From contig NZ_JAFCLZ010000032.1 of the NCBI RefSeq assembly GCF_018130165.1, positions 1 to 64,000 on the forward strand: a stretch of DNA of 64,000 nt, read 5' to 3'. Under the pieces are notes generated by a model. That model worked only from the letters and a program-made list of their open reading frames with translations, was not told the origin of the DNA and searched no databases. The position numbers and the translations under genes were made by a program. This DNA comes from Bradyrhizobium sp. JYMT SZCCT0180. Lineage in GTDB: Bacteria; Pseudomonadota; Alphaproteobacteria; Rhizobiales; Xanthobacteraceae. Shown here piece after piece: positions 53,875 to 61,788 of this stretch. Numbering within the stretch: the first letter of the stretch is position 1; every line of letters starts with the position of its first letter.

Positions 53875-54007
53875 CCTCGCCCCGCCCTTGCGGGGAGAGG
53901 GTTGGGGTGAGGGGCTCTATCCGCAGCGGCGGTGCTAACTGAAAGACCTGTACCCCCTCACCCGGATCGCAAGAGCGATCCGACCTCTCCCCGCAAGCGG
54001 GGCGAGG
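53875..54007. repeat. GC-rich inverted repeat, family C (copy 2)
   Basis: CCTCGCCCCGC...CGGGGAGAGG and its complement CCTCTCCCCGC...GCGGGGCGAGG enclose an inner hairpin CGGATCGCAAGAGCGATCCG. It lies between the convergent acyl-CoA synthetase and protease genes, where it may end both transcripts. Confidence 0.8.
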
Positions 54008-54018
54008 TTAAGTAAAGC

Positions 54019-54780
54019 TCACAACCCCGCGCCCCATTGCCGCGCGGTCTGCACCAGCCAGTCGCGGTAGAGCGTCAGCGGCGTGACGCCGGTGAGCCCG
54101 CCGCAACCGGCCGAGCTATTGGCTCCGGTCGACCAGCTGACGACGCCGACGATAACAGGACCTGATTGCTTGTCCTCGAACACCGGCCCACCAGAGTCTC
54201 CCGTGCAGGCGCCGAGCCCGTCGCGGGTGCCCTGGCTCACGGGATCGACCAGCCGAATCTGCAGCGTCCCTGGCTTGCCGGTTGCGACCAATCCGGCGGC
54301 GCGGATGGTGCCGCCGCTCTTGCCGTCGCCGCGCGTCGTGACGCCGATGCCGGCGATCGTAAAGCGGCTGCCGACGAGAATCGGAATGTTGGGCATGCCG
54401 AGCGTCGACGGCGTCTTGCCTTTGACAGGAGAACCCAGTTGCAGCAGCGCCACATCGGCCGTCGCCCGGTGCGCCAGCATCGCCTGCATCTTGAAGCCGG
54501 GATGAATGGCGACGCTCTTGACGTCCTGCAACGAAGGCTGCTTGTCCGCGCCATATTCGACGATCTTGTAATCGGCACCGGGCTGCACGCAGTGTGCCGC
54601 GGTCAGCACGATTTTGGGCGCGATCACCGCGCCGGTGCAGAAGTTGCCGCGGGAACCGACAATGGTGACGACCGATCGACCGACACCGTCGGCAGATGGC
54701 GCGCCACCGCCCACGATGGCGTAAGCGGGTGCGGCCGCCAGCAGCGCAAGACTGGCAATTATTCGAGCGAGGACTTTCAT
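54019..54780 (-). CDS. Secreted trypsin-like serine protease (S1 family)
   Basis: A 253-residue exported protease. The signal peptide is KVLARIIASLALLAAAPAYA. The mature protein would begin IVGGG, the same N-terminus that activates trypsin. The triad is His in TAAHC, Asp in TADVALLQL and Ser in TGDSGGP. Two Cys pairs are likely. I chose the ATG at 54780 because it gives a normal signal peptide. An upstream ATG at 54816 is possible. It stands alone and is divergent from the HAD gene. Target unknown. Confidence 0.9.
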   Translation of the reverse strand: MKVLARIIASLALLAAAPAYAIVGGGAPSADGVGRSVVTIVGSRGNFCTGAVIAPKIVLTAAHCVQPGADYKIVEYGADKQPSLQDVKSVAIHPGFKMQAMLAHRATADVALLQLGSPVKGKTPSTLGMPNIPILVGSRFTIAGIGVTTRGDGKSGGTIRAAGLVATGKPGTLQIRLVDPVSQGTRDGLGACTGDSGGPVFEDKQSGPVIVGVVSWSTGANSSAGCGGLTGVTPLTLYRDWLVQTARQWGAGL

Positions 54781-54893
54781 GGCCGCAGCAATACCCCGCG
54801 CAACCGACATCGCCAAGCCGCGGATCGGACTGGCTCAGAAGGGCATTCCGTGTTAGCCGCTCCTCCGTCGCGTATTGATATGGCGGGGAAATA

Positions 54894-55526
54894 ATGGTCG
54901 AGGCGGTGATCTGGGATTTTGGCGGGGTGCTGACCACTTCGCCGTTCGAGGCGTTTACGCGGTTCGAGACCGAGCGCGGACTGCCCGCCGACATCATCCG
55001 GCGCACCAACGCCGCCAATCATCTGGAAAACGCCTGGGCGAAGTTCGAGCGCGCCGAAGTCGACATCGAAGCCTTCGATGCGCTGTTCGCAACGGAATCG
55101 AAGGCGCTGGGCGCCGAGGTTCGCGGCAGGGACGTGTTGCCGCTGCTCTCGGGCGACCTGCGCCCCGAAATGGTCGAGGCGCTCAAACGCGTGAAGGCCA
55201 AGTTCAAGACCGGCTGCATCACCAACAACCTTCCGGCCAACGCGATCGGCAGCCACAGCGGCCGCTCGCTCTATGTCGCCGAAGTCATGGTGCTATTCGA
55301 TCATGTCATCGAGTCCGCCAAGATCGGCCTGCGCAAGCCCGACCCGCGCATCTACCAGATGATGGTCGAAACGCTGCAGGTCGATCCCAAAAACTGCGTC
55401 TATCTCGACGATCTCGGCGTCAATCTGAAGCCGGCGCGGCAGATGGGCATGACCACGATCAAGGTGCTCAATGCGGCGCAGGCGATCGCGGAGCTGGAGA
55501 CGGCGACCGGGCTCACATTGCGCTAG
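54894..55526 (+). CDS. HAD superfamily hydrolase (IA type, epoxide-hydrolase N-terminal-like)
   Basis: A 210-residue HAD-fold protein. Motif I is WDFGGVL, with the nucleophile Asp kept but Gly where many HADs have the second Asp. Motif II is in CITNNLPANA, and motif III/IV is FDHVIESAKIGLRKPDPRIY and VYLDDLGVNLKPARQMG. The cap is the helical C1 type. It likely removes phosphate or halide from a small compound. GGGGAA lies before the ATG. It is followed by about 100 bases before the MoxR gene. Confidence 0.88.
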   Translation: MVEAVIWDFGGVLTTSPFEAFTRFETERGLPADIIRRTNAANHLENAWAKFERAEVDIEAFDALFATESKALGAEVRGRDVLPLLSGDLRPEMVEALKRVKAKFKTGCITNNLPANAIGSHSGRSLYVAEVMVLFDHVIESAKIGLRKPDPRIYQMMVETLQVDPKNCVYLDDLGVNLKPARQMGMTTIKVLNAAQAIAELETATGLTLR

Positions 55527-55634
55527 GCGGAATTAGCCGAATTTGCCGCCTGCATATGACCAAACGAGGCTTGTTCTTTGCAGGGAACGGGGGCAGAACA
55601 CTTTGAAATCCAGTGAATTTCGGAGTTGAAACCC

Positions 55635-56585
55635 GTGGCTGACAAAGGGCCGACCGCCTCGATCGAGGCAGTGGAAAGCGGCCTTGCCGCGCAGGGCTAT
55701 ATTGCGAGCCGGCAGATCGCGACCGCGGTCTATCTGTCGCAGCAGATCGACAAGCCCATTTTGGTCGAAGGTCCCGCCGGCGTCGGCAAGACCGAGCTTG
55801 CGAAGGCGATCGCGGCGTGGCGCGGGCTGAAGATGATCCGCCTGCAATGCTACGAGGGCCTCGACGAAGCCAAGGCGCTCTACGAGTGGAAATACGCCAA
55901 GCAGCTGCTGTACACGCAGATCCTGAAGGACAAGCTCGGCGAAGTGCTCGGCGGCGCCGAAACGCTGCACGACGCGCTGGCGCAATTGCATGATTTCGGC
56001 GACGTGTTCTTCTCCAAGGAATTCGTCGAACCGCGGCCGCTGCTGCAGGCGCTGGAACAACCTGCCGGCTGCGTGCTCCTGATCGACGAAATCGACAAGT
56101 CGGACGCTGAGTTCGAATCGCTGCTGCTGGAAATCCTCAGCGATTTCCAGGTCACGATTCCGGAACTCGGCACCGTTACCGCCATCGCCGCGCCGACCGT
56201 GATCCTGACCTCGAACAGCGAACGCGATCTCGGCGACGCGCTGAAGCGGCGGTGCCTCCATTTACACATCGGCTTCCCCGAGCAGAAGCTGGAGGAGCGT
56301 ATCGTCGAAAGCCGCGTGCCCGGAATTTCGCAGACGCTGCGCAAGCAGATGGTCGGCTTCATCCATGAGGTTCGCTCGCTCGATCTGAAGAAGCTGCCGT
56401 CGGTGAGCGAGACGATCGATTGGGCGCGGGTTCTGGTTCTGCTGCAGGCGCCCGAACTCGGCAGCGAGATCGTCAAGGATACGCTCAACGTGCTGCTGAA
56501 GTACGAGGCGGATATCGAGGCCACACTGCCCCAGGTATCCACCTTCATCGCCAAGACATCGCGGCAGAGCGTCGTCTTCGGATAA
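55635..56585 (+). CDS. MoxR-type AAA+ ATPase
   Basis: A 316-residue AAA+ chaperone. Walker A is GPAGVGKTEL (near residues 44-53), Walker B VLLIDEIDKSD, sensor 1 TSNSERDLGDALKRRCLH with the Arg finger. Such ATPases load or activate a partner VWA protein, and that partner is encoded 5 bases downstream. GTG at 55635 is placed 9 bases after GGAG, which fits better than the in-frame TTG at 55626. In related clusters the pair matures CO dehydrogenase (CoxD/CoxE). No such enzyme is encoded here. Confidence 0.9.
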   Translation: MADKGPTASIEAVESGLAAQGYIASRQIATAVYLSQQIDKPILVEGPAGVGKTELAKAIAAWRGLKMIRLQCYEGLDEAKALYEWKYAKQLLYTQILKDKLGEVLGGAETLHDALAQLHDFGDVFFSKEFVEPRPLLQALEQPAGCVLLIDEIDKSDAEFESLLLEILSDFQVTIPELGTVTAIAAPTVILTSNSERDLGDALKRRCLHLHIGFPEQKLEERIVESRVPGISQTLRKQMVGFIHEVRSLDLKKLPSVSETIDWARVLVLLQAPELGSEIVKDTLNVLLKYEADIEATLPQVSTFIAKTSRQSVVFG

Positions 56586-56590
56586 AGCGG

Positions 56591-57967
56591 ATGAGAGAAA
56601 ACCTGCATCGCTTCTTTCGTGCGGCGCGGGGCGCAGGCGTCAGGCTCTCGCCGGCCGAAAGCATCGATGCCATGCGCGCGGTCTCCAAGGTCGGCTTCAG
56701 CGACCGCACCGTGCTGCGCGACACCTTCCTCCTCACGCTCGCTAAGACCCAGGACGAGAAGAAGGCGCTCGGCGCGTGCTTTGATCTGTTCTTCGATCAG
56801 CCCGAACCGTCGCAGCCGCCGCCCGAAGACAGCGAGACGGACAAGTCGGACACGCAAGACCCCGGTGCGGCATCCGACACGCAAGGCGACGCCGATGGCG
56901 GCGACCAGGCCCAGGATCTCGGCCAGCTCGCGCAGATGCTGCTGTCGCAGGACCGCAACGCGATGGCGGCTGCCATCGCCAACGCTTCGAATGCCGCATA
57001 TCTGTCCGACATCCGCTACTTCACGCAGCGCGGCATCTTCTCGGGCCGCATCCTCGACCAGATGGGCATCCAGCGCCTGCGCGACGACCTCGACGCACTG
57101 ACCGCGACTAATCCCGCCTTGGCGGAACGGCTGCAGACGGCGCTGGACGGCTTGCGTGACACCGTGCGCGAAACCGTCTCGCAGGCCTTGATGCTGTACG
57201 GCCGCGAGGAAGCCGAGAATCTGCGCAACGAGATATTGCGCAACGCGCCGCTGTCGCGGATCGAGCCGCGGCAGGTCGCGCAGATGCGGGTTCTGATCCG
57301 CCAGATCGCGCGCCGCCTGCGCGAGCGTTACAGCAAGCCGCGCAAGCGCCAGCGCCGCGGGCATCTTGACGTGCGCCGGACTATCCGGCGCAACGCCGCC
57401 TGGGGCGGCGTGCCGTTCCTCACCGCATGGAAACGACGCCACCGCGACAAGCCGAAGATCATTGCGCTGTGCGACGTCTCGGGTTCGGTGGCGCGGGTAT
57501 CCGATTTCTTCCTGCTGCTGATCCACAGCCTGCACGAAGTGGTCTCCGATGTCCGCTCGTTCGCTTTTTCCGGACATTTGATCGAGGTCAGCGACATCCT
57601 GGAATCCAAATCGCCTGAAGAGGCGATGGCCGAGATCATGTCCAAAGTCGGCTTCGGCTCGTCGGATTACGGTAATTCCTTTGCCGATTTCGAACACGAA
57701 TGGATGAACGCGATCACGCCGCAGACCACGGTGATCATCCTCGGCGACGCCCGCAGCAACAATCTCGACCCTCGCGCGGATATTCTTCGCCGTATCGGCG
57801 AGCGATCGAAGCGCCTGGTGTGGCTCAATCCCGAAGGGCGCATGGCCTGGGGCTGGGGCGACTCGGAAATGCCGCGTTATTCGACCTTCTGCACCGTCGT
57901 GCGGCAATGTTCGACCGCGCAACAGCTGGAACGCGCAGTGTCGGATATCGTGGCGAGCTATCAGTAG
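56591..57967 (+). CDS. VWA domain protein, CoxE type
   Basis: A 458-residue cytoplasmic protein. The N-terminal ~65 residues are helical (MRENLHRFFRAARGAGVRLSPAESIDAMRAV). An acidic, low-complexity stretch (about 85-125) follows. The C-terminal ~200 residues form a CoxE-like VWA domain with ALCDVSGSVARVSDFF as metal site (DVSGS). It is the expected partner of the MoxR ATPase that ends 5 bases before its ATG. In known systems the pair inserts metal or remodels an enzyme. Its client is unknown here. Confidence 0.89.
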   Translation: MRENLHRFFRAARGAGVRLSPAESIDAMRAVSKVGFSDRTVLRDTFLLTLAKTQDEKKALGACFDLFFDQPEPSQPPPEDSETDKSDTQDPGAASDTQGDADGGDQAQDLGQLAQMLLSQDRNAMAAAIANASNAAYLSDIRYFTQRGIFSGRILDQMGIQRLRDDLDALTATNPALAERLQTALDGLRDTVRETVSQALMLYGREEAENLRNEILRNAPLSRIEPRQVAQMRVLIRQIARRLRERYSKPRKRQRRGHLDVRRTIRRNAAWGGVPFLTAWKRRHRDKPKIIALCDVSGSVARVSDFFLLLIHSLHEVVSDVRSFAFSGHLIEVSDILESKSPEEAMAEIMSKVGFGSSDYGNSFADFEHEWMNAITPQTTVIILGDARSNNLDPRADILRRIGERSKRLVWLNPEGRMAWGWGDSEMPRYSTFCTVVRQCSTAQQLERAVSDIVASYQ

Positions 57968-58049
57968 TTCCACCCCAAGGCGCCTGAATCCTGTATTGTT
58001 CGTCTCGCGCACCCCGATTCCCGCCTGTTCACCCCGTTTTGAAGCCGAT

Positions 58050-59912
58050 ATGGAAGCAGCCCTTAACCGTAAGCCGGACAAAGCCCCCGACGCGCTGTCC
58101 GTGCTGAACTCCGTATTCGGCCTGCCGGCCTTTCGGGGCGAGCAGGAAAAGATCGTCCGTCACGTCACGGACGGCGGCAACTGCCTGGTGCTGATGCCGA
58201 CCGGCGGCGGCAAGTCGCTGTGCTATCAGCTGCCGTCATTGCTGCGCGAAGGCTGCGGCATCGTGGTGTCGCCGCTGATCGCACTGATGCGCGACCAGGT
58301 CGCCGGCCTGCTCGAAGCCGGCGTCAAGGCCGCGGTGCTGAATTCGACGCTGTCGTATGAGGAAGCCAACCAGGTCGAGCAGCGGCTATTGGCCGGCGAT
58401 CTCGACGTGCTTTACGTCGCGCCCGAGCGGCTGCTGACGCCGCGCTGCCTCGGCCTGCTTGCCCGCGCCAGGATCGCGCTGTTTGCAATCGACGAGGCGC
58501 ATTGCGTGTCGCAATGGGGGCACGACTTCCGTCCCGAATATATTGGTCTATCCGTCATATCAGAGCGGTTCCCCGATGTGCCGCGGATCGCCCTGACCGC
58601 CACCGCCGATGACCTCACGCGCCAGGAGATCGCCGAGCGGCTCAAGCTTACCGATGCGCCGCGCTTTGTCGCCAGTTTCGACCGACCCAATATCCGCTAT
58701 GAGATCGTCGACAAGCAGAACGCACCCGCCCAGCTAAAAGCTTTCATCAGCGAGCGCCATGCCGGCGACGCCGGCATCGTCTATTGCCTGTCGCGCGCCA
58801 AGGTCGAGGATACCGCCGCGGCATTGAACAAGGCCGGCGTGCCGGCGCTGCCGTATCATGCCGGCCTCGACGCTGGTCTGCGTTCCCGCAACCAGGATCG
58901 CTTCATCAACGAAGACGGCGTCGTGATCGTCGCCACCATCGCGTTCGGCATGGGCATCGACAAGCCCGACGTGCGCTTCGTGGCGCATCTCGACCTGCCG
59001 AAGAGCATCGAGGCCTATTACCAGGAGACCGGACGTGCGGGCCGCGACGGCAAGCCCTCCAGCGCCTGGATGGCCTATGGCCTGTCCGACATCGTGCAGC
59101 AGCGCCGCATGATCGACGAATCCACCGGCTCGGACGCGTTCAAGCGCGTGTCGGTCGGCAAGCTCGATGCACTGGTCGGCCTCGCGGAGACCGCGGGCTG
59201 CCGGCGCAGCCGCCTGCTCGGCTATTTCGGCGAAGCGGTCAGCGCCGGCAATTGCGGCAATTGCGATAATTGTCTTTCACCGCCACAGCTTCTCGACGGC
59301 AAGGTGATCGCGCAGAAAATATTGTCATGCGCCTATCGCACCGGACAGCGTTTCGGCGCCATGCATCTGATCGATGTGCTGGTCGGCCGCATGACCGAGC
59401 GCGTCACGCAATTCGGCCATGACAAGATATCCGTGTTCGGCGTCGGCGCCGAACTCAACGAGAAGCAATGGCGTGCCGCGATCCGGCAAGTCGTCGCCAT
59501 GGGCCACCTCCATGCCGATAGCGAAGCCTTTGGCGCGCTGAAGCTGACGGAGAGCGCGCGCGGCGTGCTGAAGGGTGAGACCGCCGTGATGCTGCGCGAG
59601 GCGCCCGCCGGCACCCGCGTTCGCGCCAGCCGGGCCAAATCAAGGCGCGGCGATCTGGCGCCACGGTCGACCGGAGAAGGAGCGCCCGCCGATGCCGGCC
59701 TGCAGGCGTCGCTGCGGGCCTGGCGCTCCGAGATCGCGCGCAAGCGCGGCGTGCCGGCCTATGTCGTGCTGCACGATTCGACGATCGACGGCATCGCCGC
59801 CTCCCGCCCCGCGACGCTCAACCAACTGCGCAACATCCCCGGCATCGGCGACAAGAAGCTCGAGCACTATGGCGACGAGCTCATCGCGCTGGTGAAGTCC
59901 GCGGAGTGCTAG
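58050..59912 (+). CDS. recQ: ATP-dependent DNA helicase RecQ
   Basis: A 620-residue superfamily 2 helicase that unwinds DNA 3' to 5' in repair and replication-fork restart. Walker A MPTGGGKSLCYQLP is followed by IDEAHCVSQWGHDFRPEY (DEAH), then GRAGRDGKPS. The zinc-binding RQC region has CRRS and CGNCDNC. The winged helix follows. The C-terminal HRDC domain has IPGIGDKKLEHYGDELIALV. Residues up to about 540 match usual order, and a basic linker separates RQC from HRDC. I prefer the ATG at 58050, since an earlier start adds non-conserved residues. Confidence 0.94.
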   Translation: MEAALNRKPDKAPDALSVLNSVFGLPAFRGEQEKIVRHVTDGGNCLVLMPTGGGKSLCYQLPSLLREGCGIVVSPLIALMRDQVAGLLEAGVKAAVLNSTLSYEEANQVEQRLLAGDLDVLYVAPERLLTPRCLGLLARARIALFAIDEAHCVSQWGHDFRPEYIGLSVISERFPDVPRIALTATADDLTRQEIAERLKLTDAPRFVASFDRPNIRYEIVDKQNAPAQLKAFISERHAGDAGIVYCLSRAKVEDTAAALNKAGVPALPYHAGLDAGLRSRNQDRFINEDGVVIVATIAFGMGIDKPDVRFVAHLDLPKSIEAYYQETGRAGRDGKPSSAWMAYGLSDIVQQRRMIDESTGSDAFKRVSVGKLDALVGLAETAGCRRSRLLGYFGEAVSAGNCGNCDNCLSPPQLLDGKVIAQKILSCAYRTGQRFGAMHLIDVLVGRMTERVTQFGHDKISVFGVGAELNEKQWRAAIRQVVAMGHLHADSEAFGALKLTESARGVLKGETAVMLREAPAGTRVRASRAKSRRGDLAPRSTGEGAPADAGLQASLRAWRSEIARKRGVPAYVVLHDSTIDGIAASRPATLNQLRNIPGIGDKKLEHYGDELIALVKSAEC

Positions 59913-59938
59913 GCCAGGTGATTTTAGAATCAGCAGAC

Positions 59939-60081
59939 GTCATCCTGAGGTGCGAGCCTTGCGGTGCACTTGCACCGCTGGGCGAGCCTCTAAGGATGGG
60001 CCACGGGCGCTTCTCATCCTTCGAGGCGCGCAAGTGCGCGCACCTACGGGTGAACGCAATTGCGTTCATCCCGGGGATGAC
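59939..60081. repeat. Composite palindromic element, family E
   Basis: GTCATCC...GGATGAC ends enclose three further perfect hairpins: GCGGTGCA-CT-TGCACCGC (59961-59978), GCGCGC-AAGT-GCGCGC (near 60027) and TGAACGCAATTGCGTTCA (60051-60068). It lies between the convergent recQ and acdS genes. Confidence 0.8.
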
Positions 60082-60136
60082 GCGATAGAGCGTGTCTCTT
60101 CAACCCAGACTTATCCCGCTCTATGCGCGCGCTGCC

Positions 60137-61150
60137 TTACCCATTGCGGAACGTGTAGGCGTACCCGTTGATCGCGGGCGCGCCGCCGAGATGGGCGTAC
60201 AGCACCTTCGATCCCTTGGGGAAATAGCCCTTGTTCACGAGGTCGATCATGCCCTGCATGGATTTTCCCTCGTAGACCGGATCGGTGATCATGCCTTCGA
60301 GCCGCGCGCAAAGCCGGATCGCTTCCTTGGTCTCTTCCGAGGGAACGCCATAGGCGGGATAGGCGTAGTCTTCGATCAGAACGACGTCGTCCTCGACGAT
60401 CTCCTTACCCAGTTCAACCAGGGAAGCCGTGTTGCGGGCGATGTCGAGCACTTGGGCCTTGGTCTGCGCAGCGGTGAACGAGGCATCGATGCCGATCACC
60501 TTGCGCGCGCGGCCGTCCTTTGCAAATCCGACCAGCATGCCGGCATGGGTCGAGCCGGTGACGGTACAGACCACGATGTAGTCGAACGCGAAGCCGAGTT
60601 CTTTTTCCTGGGCGCGGACTTCTTCAGCGAAGCCGACATAGCCGAGCCCGCCATATTTGTGCACGGACGCGCCCGCCGGAATTGCATAGGGCTTGCCGCC
60701 CTTGGCTTTCACGTCCGCAATCGCCTCTTCCCAGCTCTGGCGAATGCCGATGTCAAAACCTTCATCCACCAGCTGGACGTCGGCGCCCATCACGCGGCTG
60801 AGCAGGATGTTGCCGACGCGGTCGTAGACGGCGTCTTCATGCGGCACCCAGCTTTCCTGCACCAAGCGGCATTTCATACCGATCTTGGCCGCAACGGCGG
60901 CGACCATGCGGGTGTGATTGGATTGCACGCCGCCGATCGAGACCAGCGTATCGGCGTTGGAAGCGATCGCGTCGGGCACGATGTATTCGAGCTTGCGCAG
61001 CTTGTTGCCGCCGAAGGCGAGCCCCGAATTGCAGTCCTCGCGCTTGGCGTAGAGTTCGACCTTGCCGCCGAGATGCTGCGTCAGCCGCTCCAGCTTCTCG
61101 ATATGGGTCGGCCCGAATGTCAGCGGATAGCGTTCGAATTTTTCCAGCAT
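60137..61150 (-). CDS. acdS: 1-aminocyclopropane-1-carboxylate deaminase
   Basis: A 337-residue pyridoxal-phosphate enzyme that splits ACC, the precursor of the plant hormone ethylene, to 2-oxobutanoate and ammonia. The N-terminus FERYPLTFGPT and the block YAKREDCNSGLAFGGNKLRKLEY are characteristic. Lys50 should bind PLP. Two residues that separate real ACC deaminases from D-cysteine desulfhydrases are kept: Glu294 (YEGKS) and Leu321 (YAHLGG), corresponding to Glu295 and Leu322 of the Pseudomonas enzyme. The sequence looks like Bradyrhizobium AcdS. It suggests plant association, because lowering ethylene aids nodulation and root growth. Divergent from an Lrp-type regulator, as usual for acdS. 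Confidence 0.94.
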   Translation of the reverse strand: MLEKFERYPLTFGPTHIEKLERLTQHLGGKVELYAKREDCNSGLAFGGNKLRKLEYIVPDAIASNADTLVSIGGVQSNHTRMVAAVAAKIGMKCRLVQESWVPHEDAVYDRVGNILLSRVMGADVQLVDEGFDIGIRQSWEEAIADVKAKGGKPYAIPAGASVHKYGGLGYVGFAEEVRAQEKELGFAFDYIVVCTVTGSTHAGMLVGFAKDGRARKVIGIDASFTAAQTKAQVLDIARNTASLVELGKEIVEDDVVLIEDYAYPAYGVPSEETKEAIRLCARLEGMITDPVYEGKSMQGMIDLVNKGYFPKGSKVLYAHLGGAPAINGYAYTFRNG

Positions 61151-61167
61151 GCGTCATCCCCGTTGAT

Positions 61168-61289
61168 GTCTGATCTTGCGGGAACGCCTATCATCAGACG
61201 GCGGAAAGGTGCTCTCTAAGTTGCTTCCGGATTTTGACAGATTTGTTGCCAGAATGGTCACAGATGGTAGTTTTCGTCCATCTACTACC
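61168..61289. promoter_or_regulatory. Inverted repeats between acdS and acdR (candidate AcdR sites)
   Basis: GTCTGAT (61168-61174) and ATCAGAC (61193-61199) are exact arms 18 bases apart next to the acdS start. GGTAGT (61266-61271) and ACTACC (61284-61289) are exact arms 12 bases apart just before the regulator's start. A -35-like TTGACA lies at 61234-61239. Lrp-type proteins bind such spaced, loosely symmetric sites, so these are candidates only. Confidence 0.4.
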
Positions 61290-61295
61290 GGTTCT

Positions 61296-61775
61296 ATGAG
61301 AGATTCTTCCGTGGGTACCCAACTGGACCGCATCGACCTCAAGATGTTGCGTTTGCTGCAGAATAACGGACGGCTCAGCAATGCCGAGCTGGCCGAAGCG
61401 GTTGGGGTCAGCCCGGCTACCTGTCATCGCCGCACCCAGCGCCTGCTCGACGACGGATTTGTCAGCACGGTCCGCGCCATGGTGGCGCCGCGCAGGGTCG
61501 GCAAGGGCGCGCTGGTCATGGTCGGCGTCGTGCTCGACCGCTCCACGCCCGAAAGTTTTGCCTCGTTCGAGCGCGCGATTGCGAAACTGAAATTCGTCCT
61601 CGACTGCCATCTGGTGGCCGGCGATTTCGATTATTTTCTCAAGATCCGCGTCGGCGACATGGAAGATTTCAACCGCATCCATGGCGAGCAACTGATCGCA
61701 CTGCCGGGCGTGCGCCAGACCCGGACCTTCTTCGTCATGAAGGAAGTCGTCGACAACGCGCCGCTGGATTTTTGA
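61296..61775 (+). CDS. acdR: Lrp/AsnC family regulator of ACC deaminase
   Basis: A 159-residue Lrp/AsnC-type regulator. The N-terminal HTH is LDRIDLKMLRLLQNNGRLSNAELAEAVGVSPATCHRRTQRLLDDG. The C-terminal RAM domain (VMVGVVLDRSTPESFASFERAI ... LVAGDFDYFLKIRVGDMEDFNR) binds a small ligand and makes octamers. Divergence from acdS fits known AcdR proteins, which activate acdS in response to ACC. The ATG at 61296 begins the conserved region. Earlier in-frame starts add 40 residues that overlap the likely promoter. Confidence 0.9.
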   Translation: MRDSSVGTQLDRIDLKMLRLLQNNGRLSNAELAEAVGVSPATCHRRTQRLLDDGFVSTVRAMVAPRRVGKGALVMVGVVLDRSTPESFASFERAIAKLKFVLDCHLVAGDFDYFLKIRVGDMEDFNRIHGEQLIALPGVRQTRTFFVMKEVVDNAPLDF

Positions 61776-61788
61776 AAAGCGAGCGGGA

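Noticed and set aside
55880..58081. 733-codon open frame on the minus strand
   Set aside because: Antisense to MoxR, CoxE and the start of recQ. No motif or ribosome site supports it.
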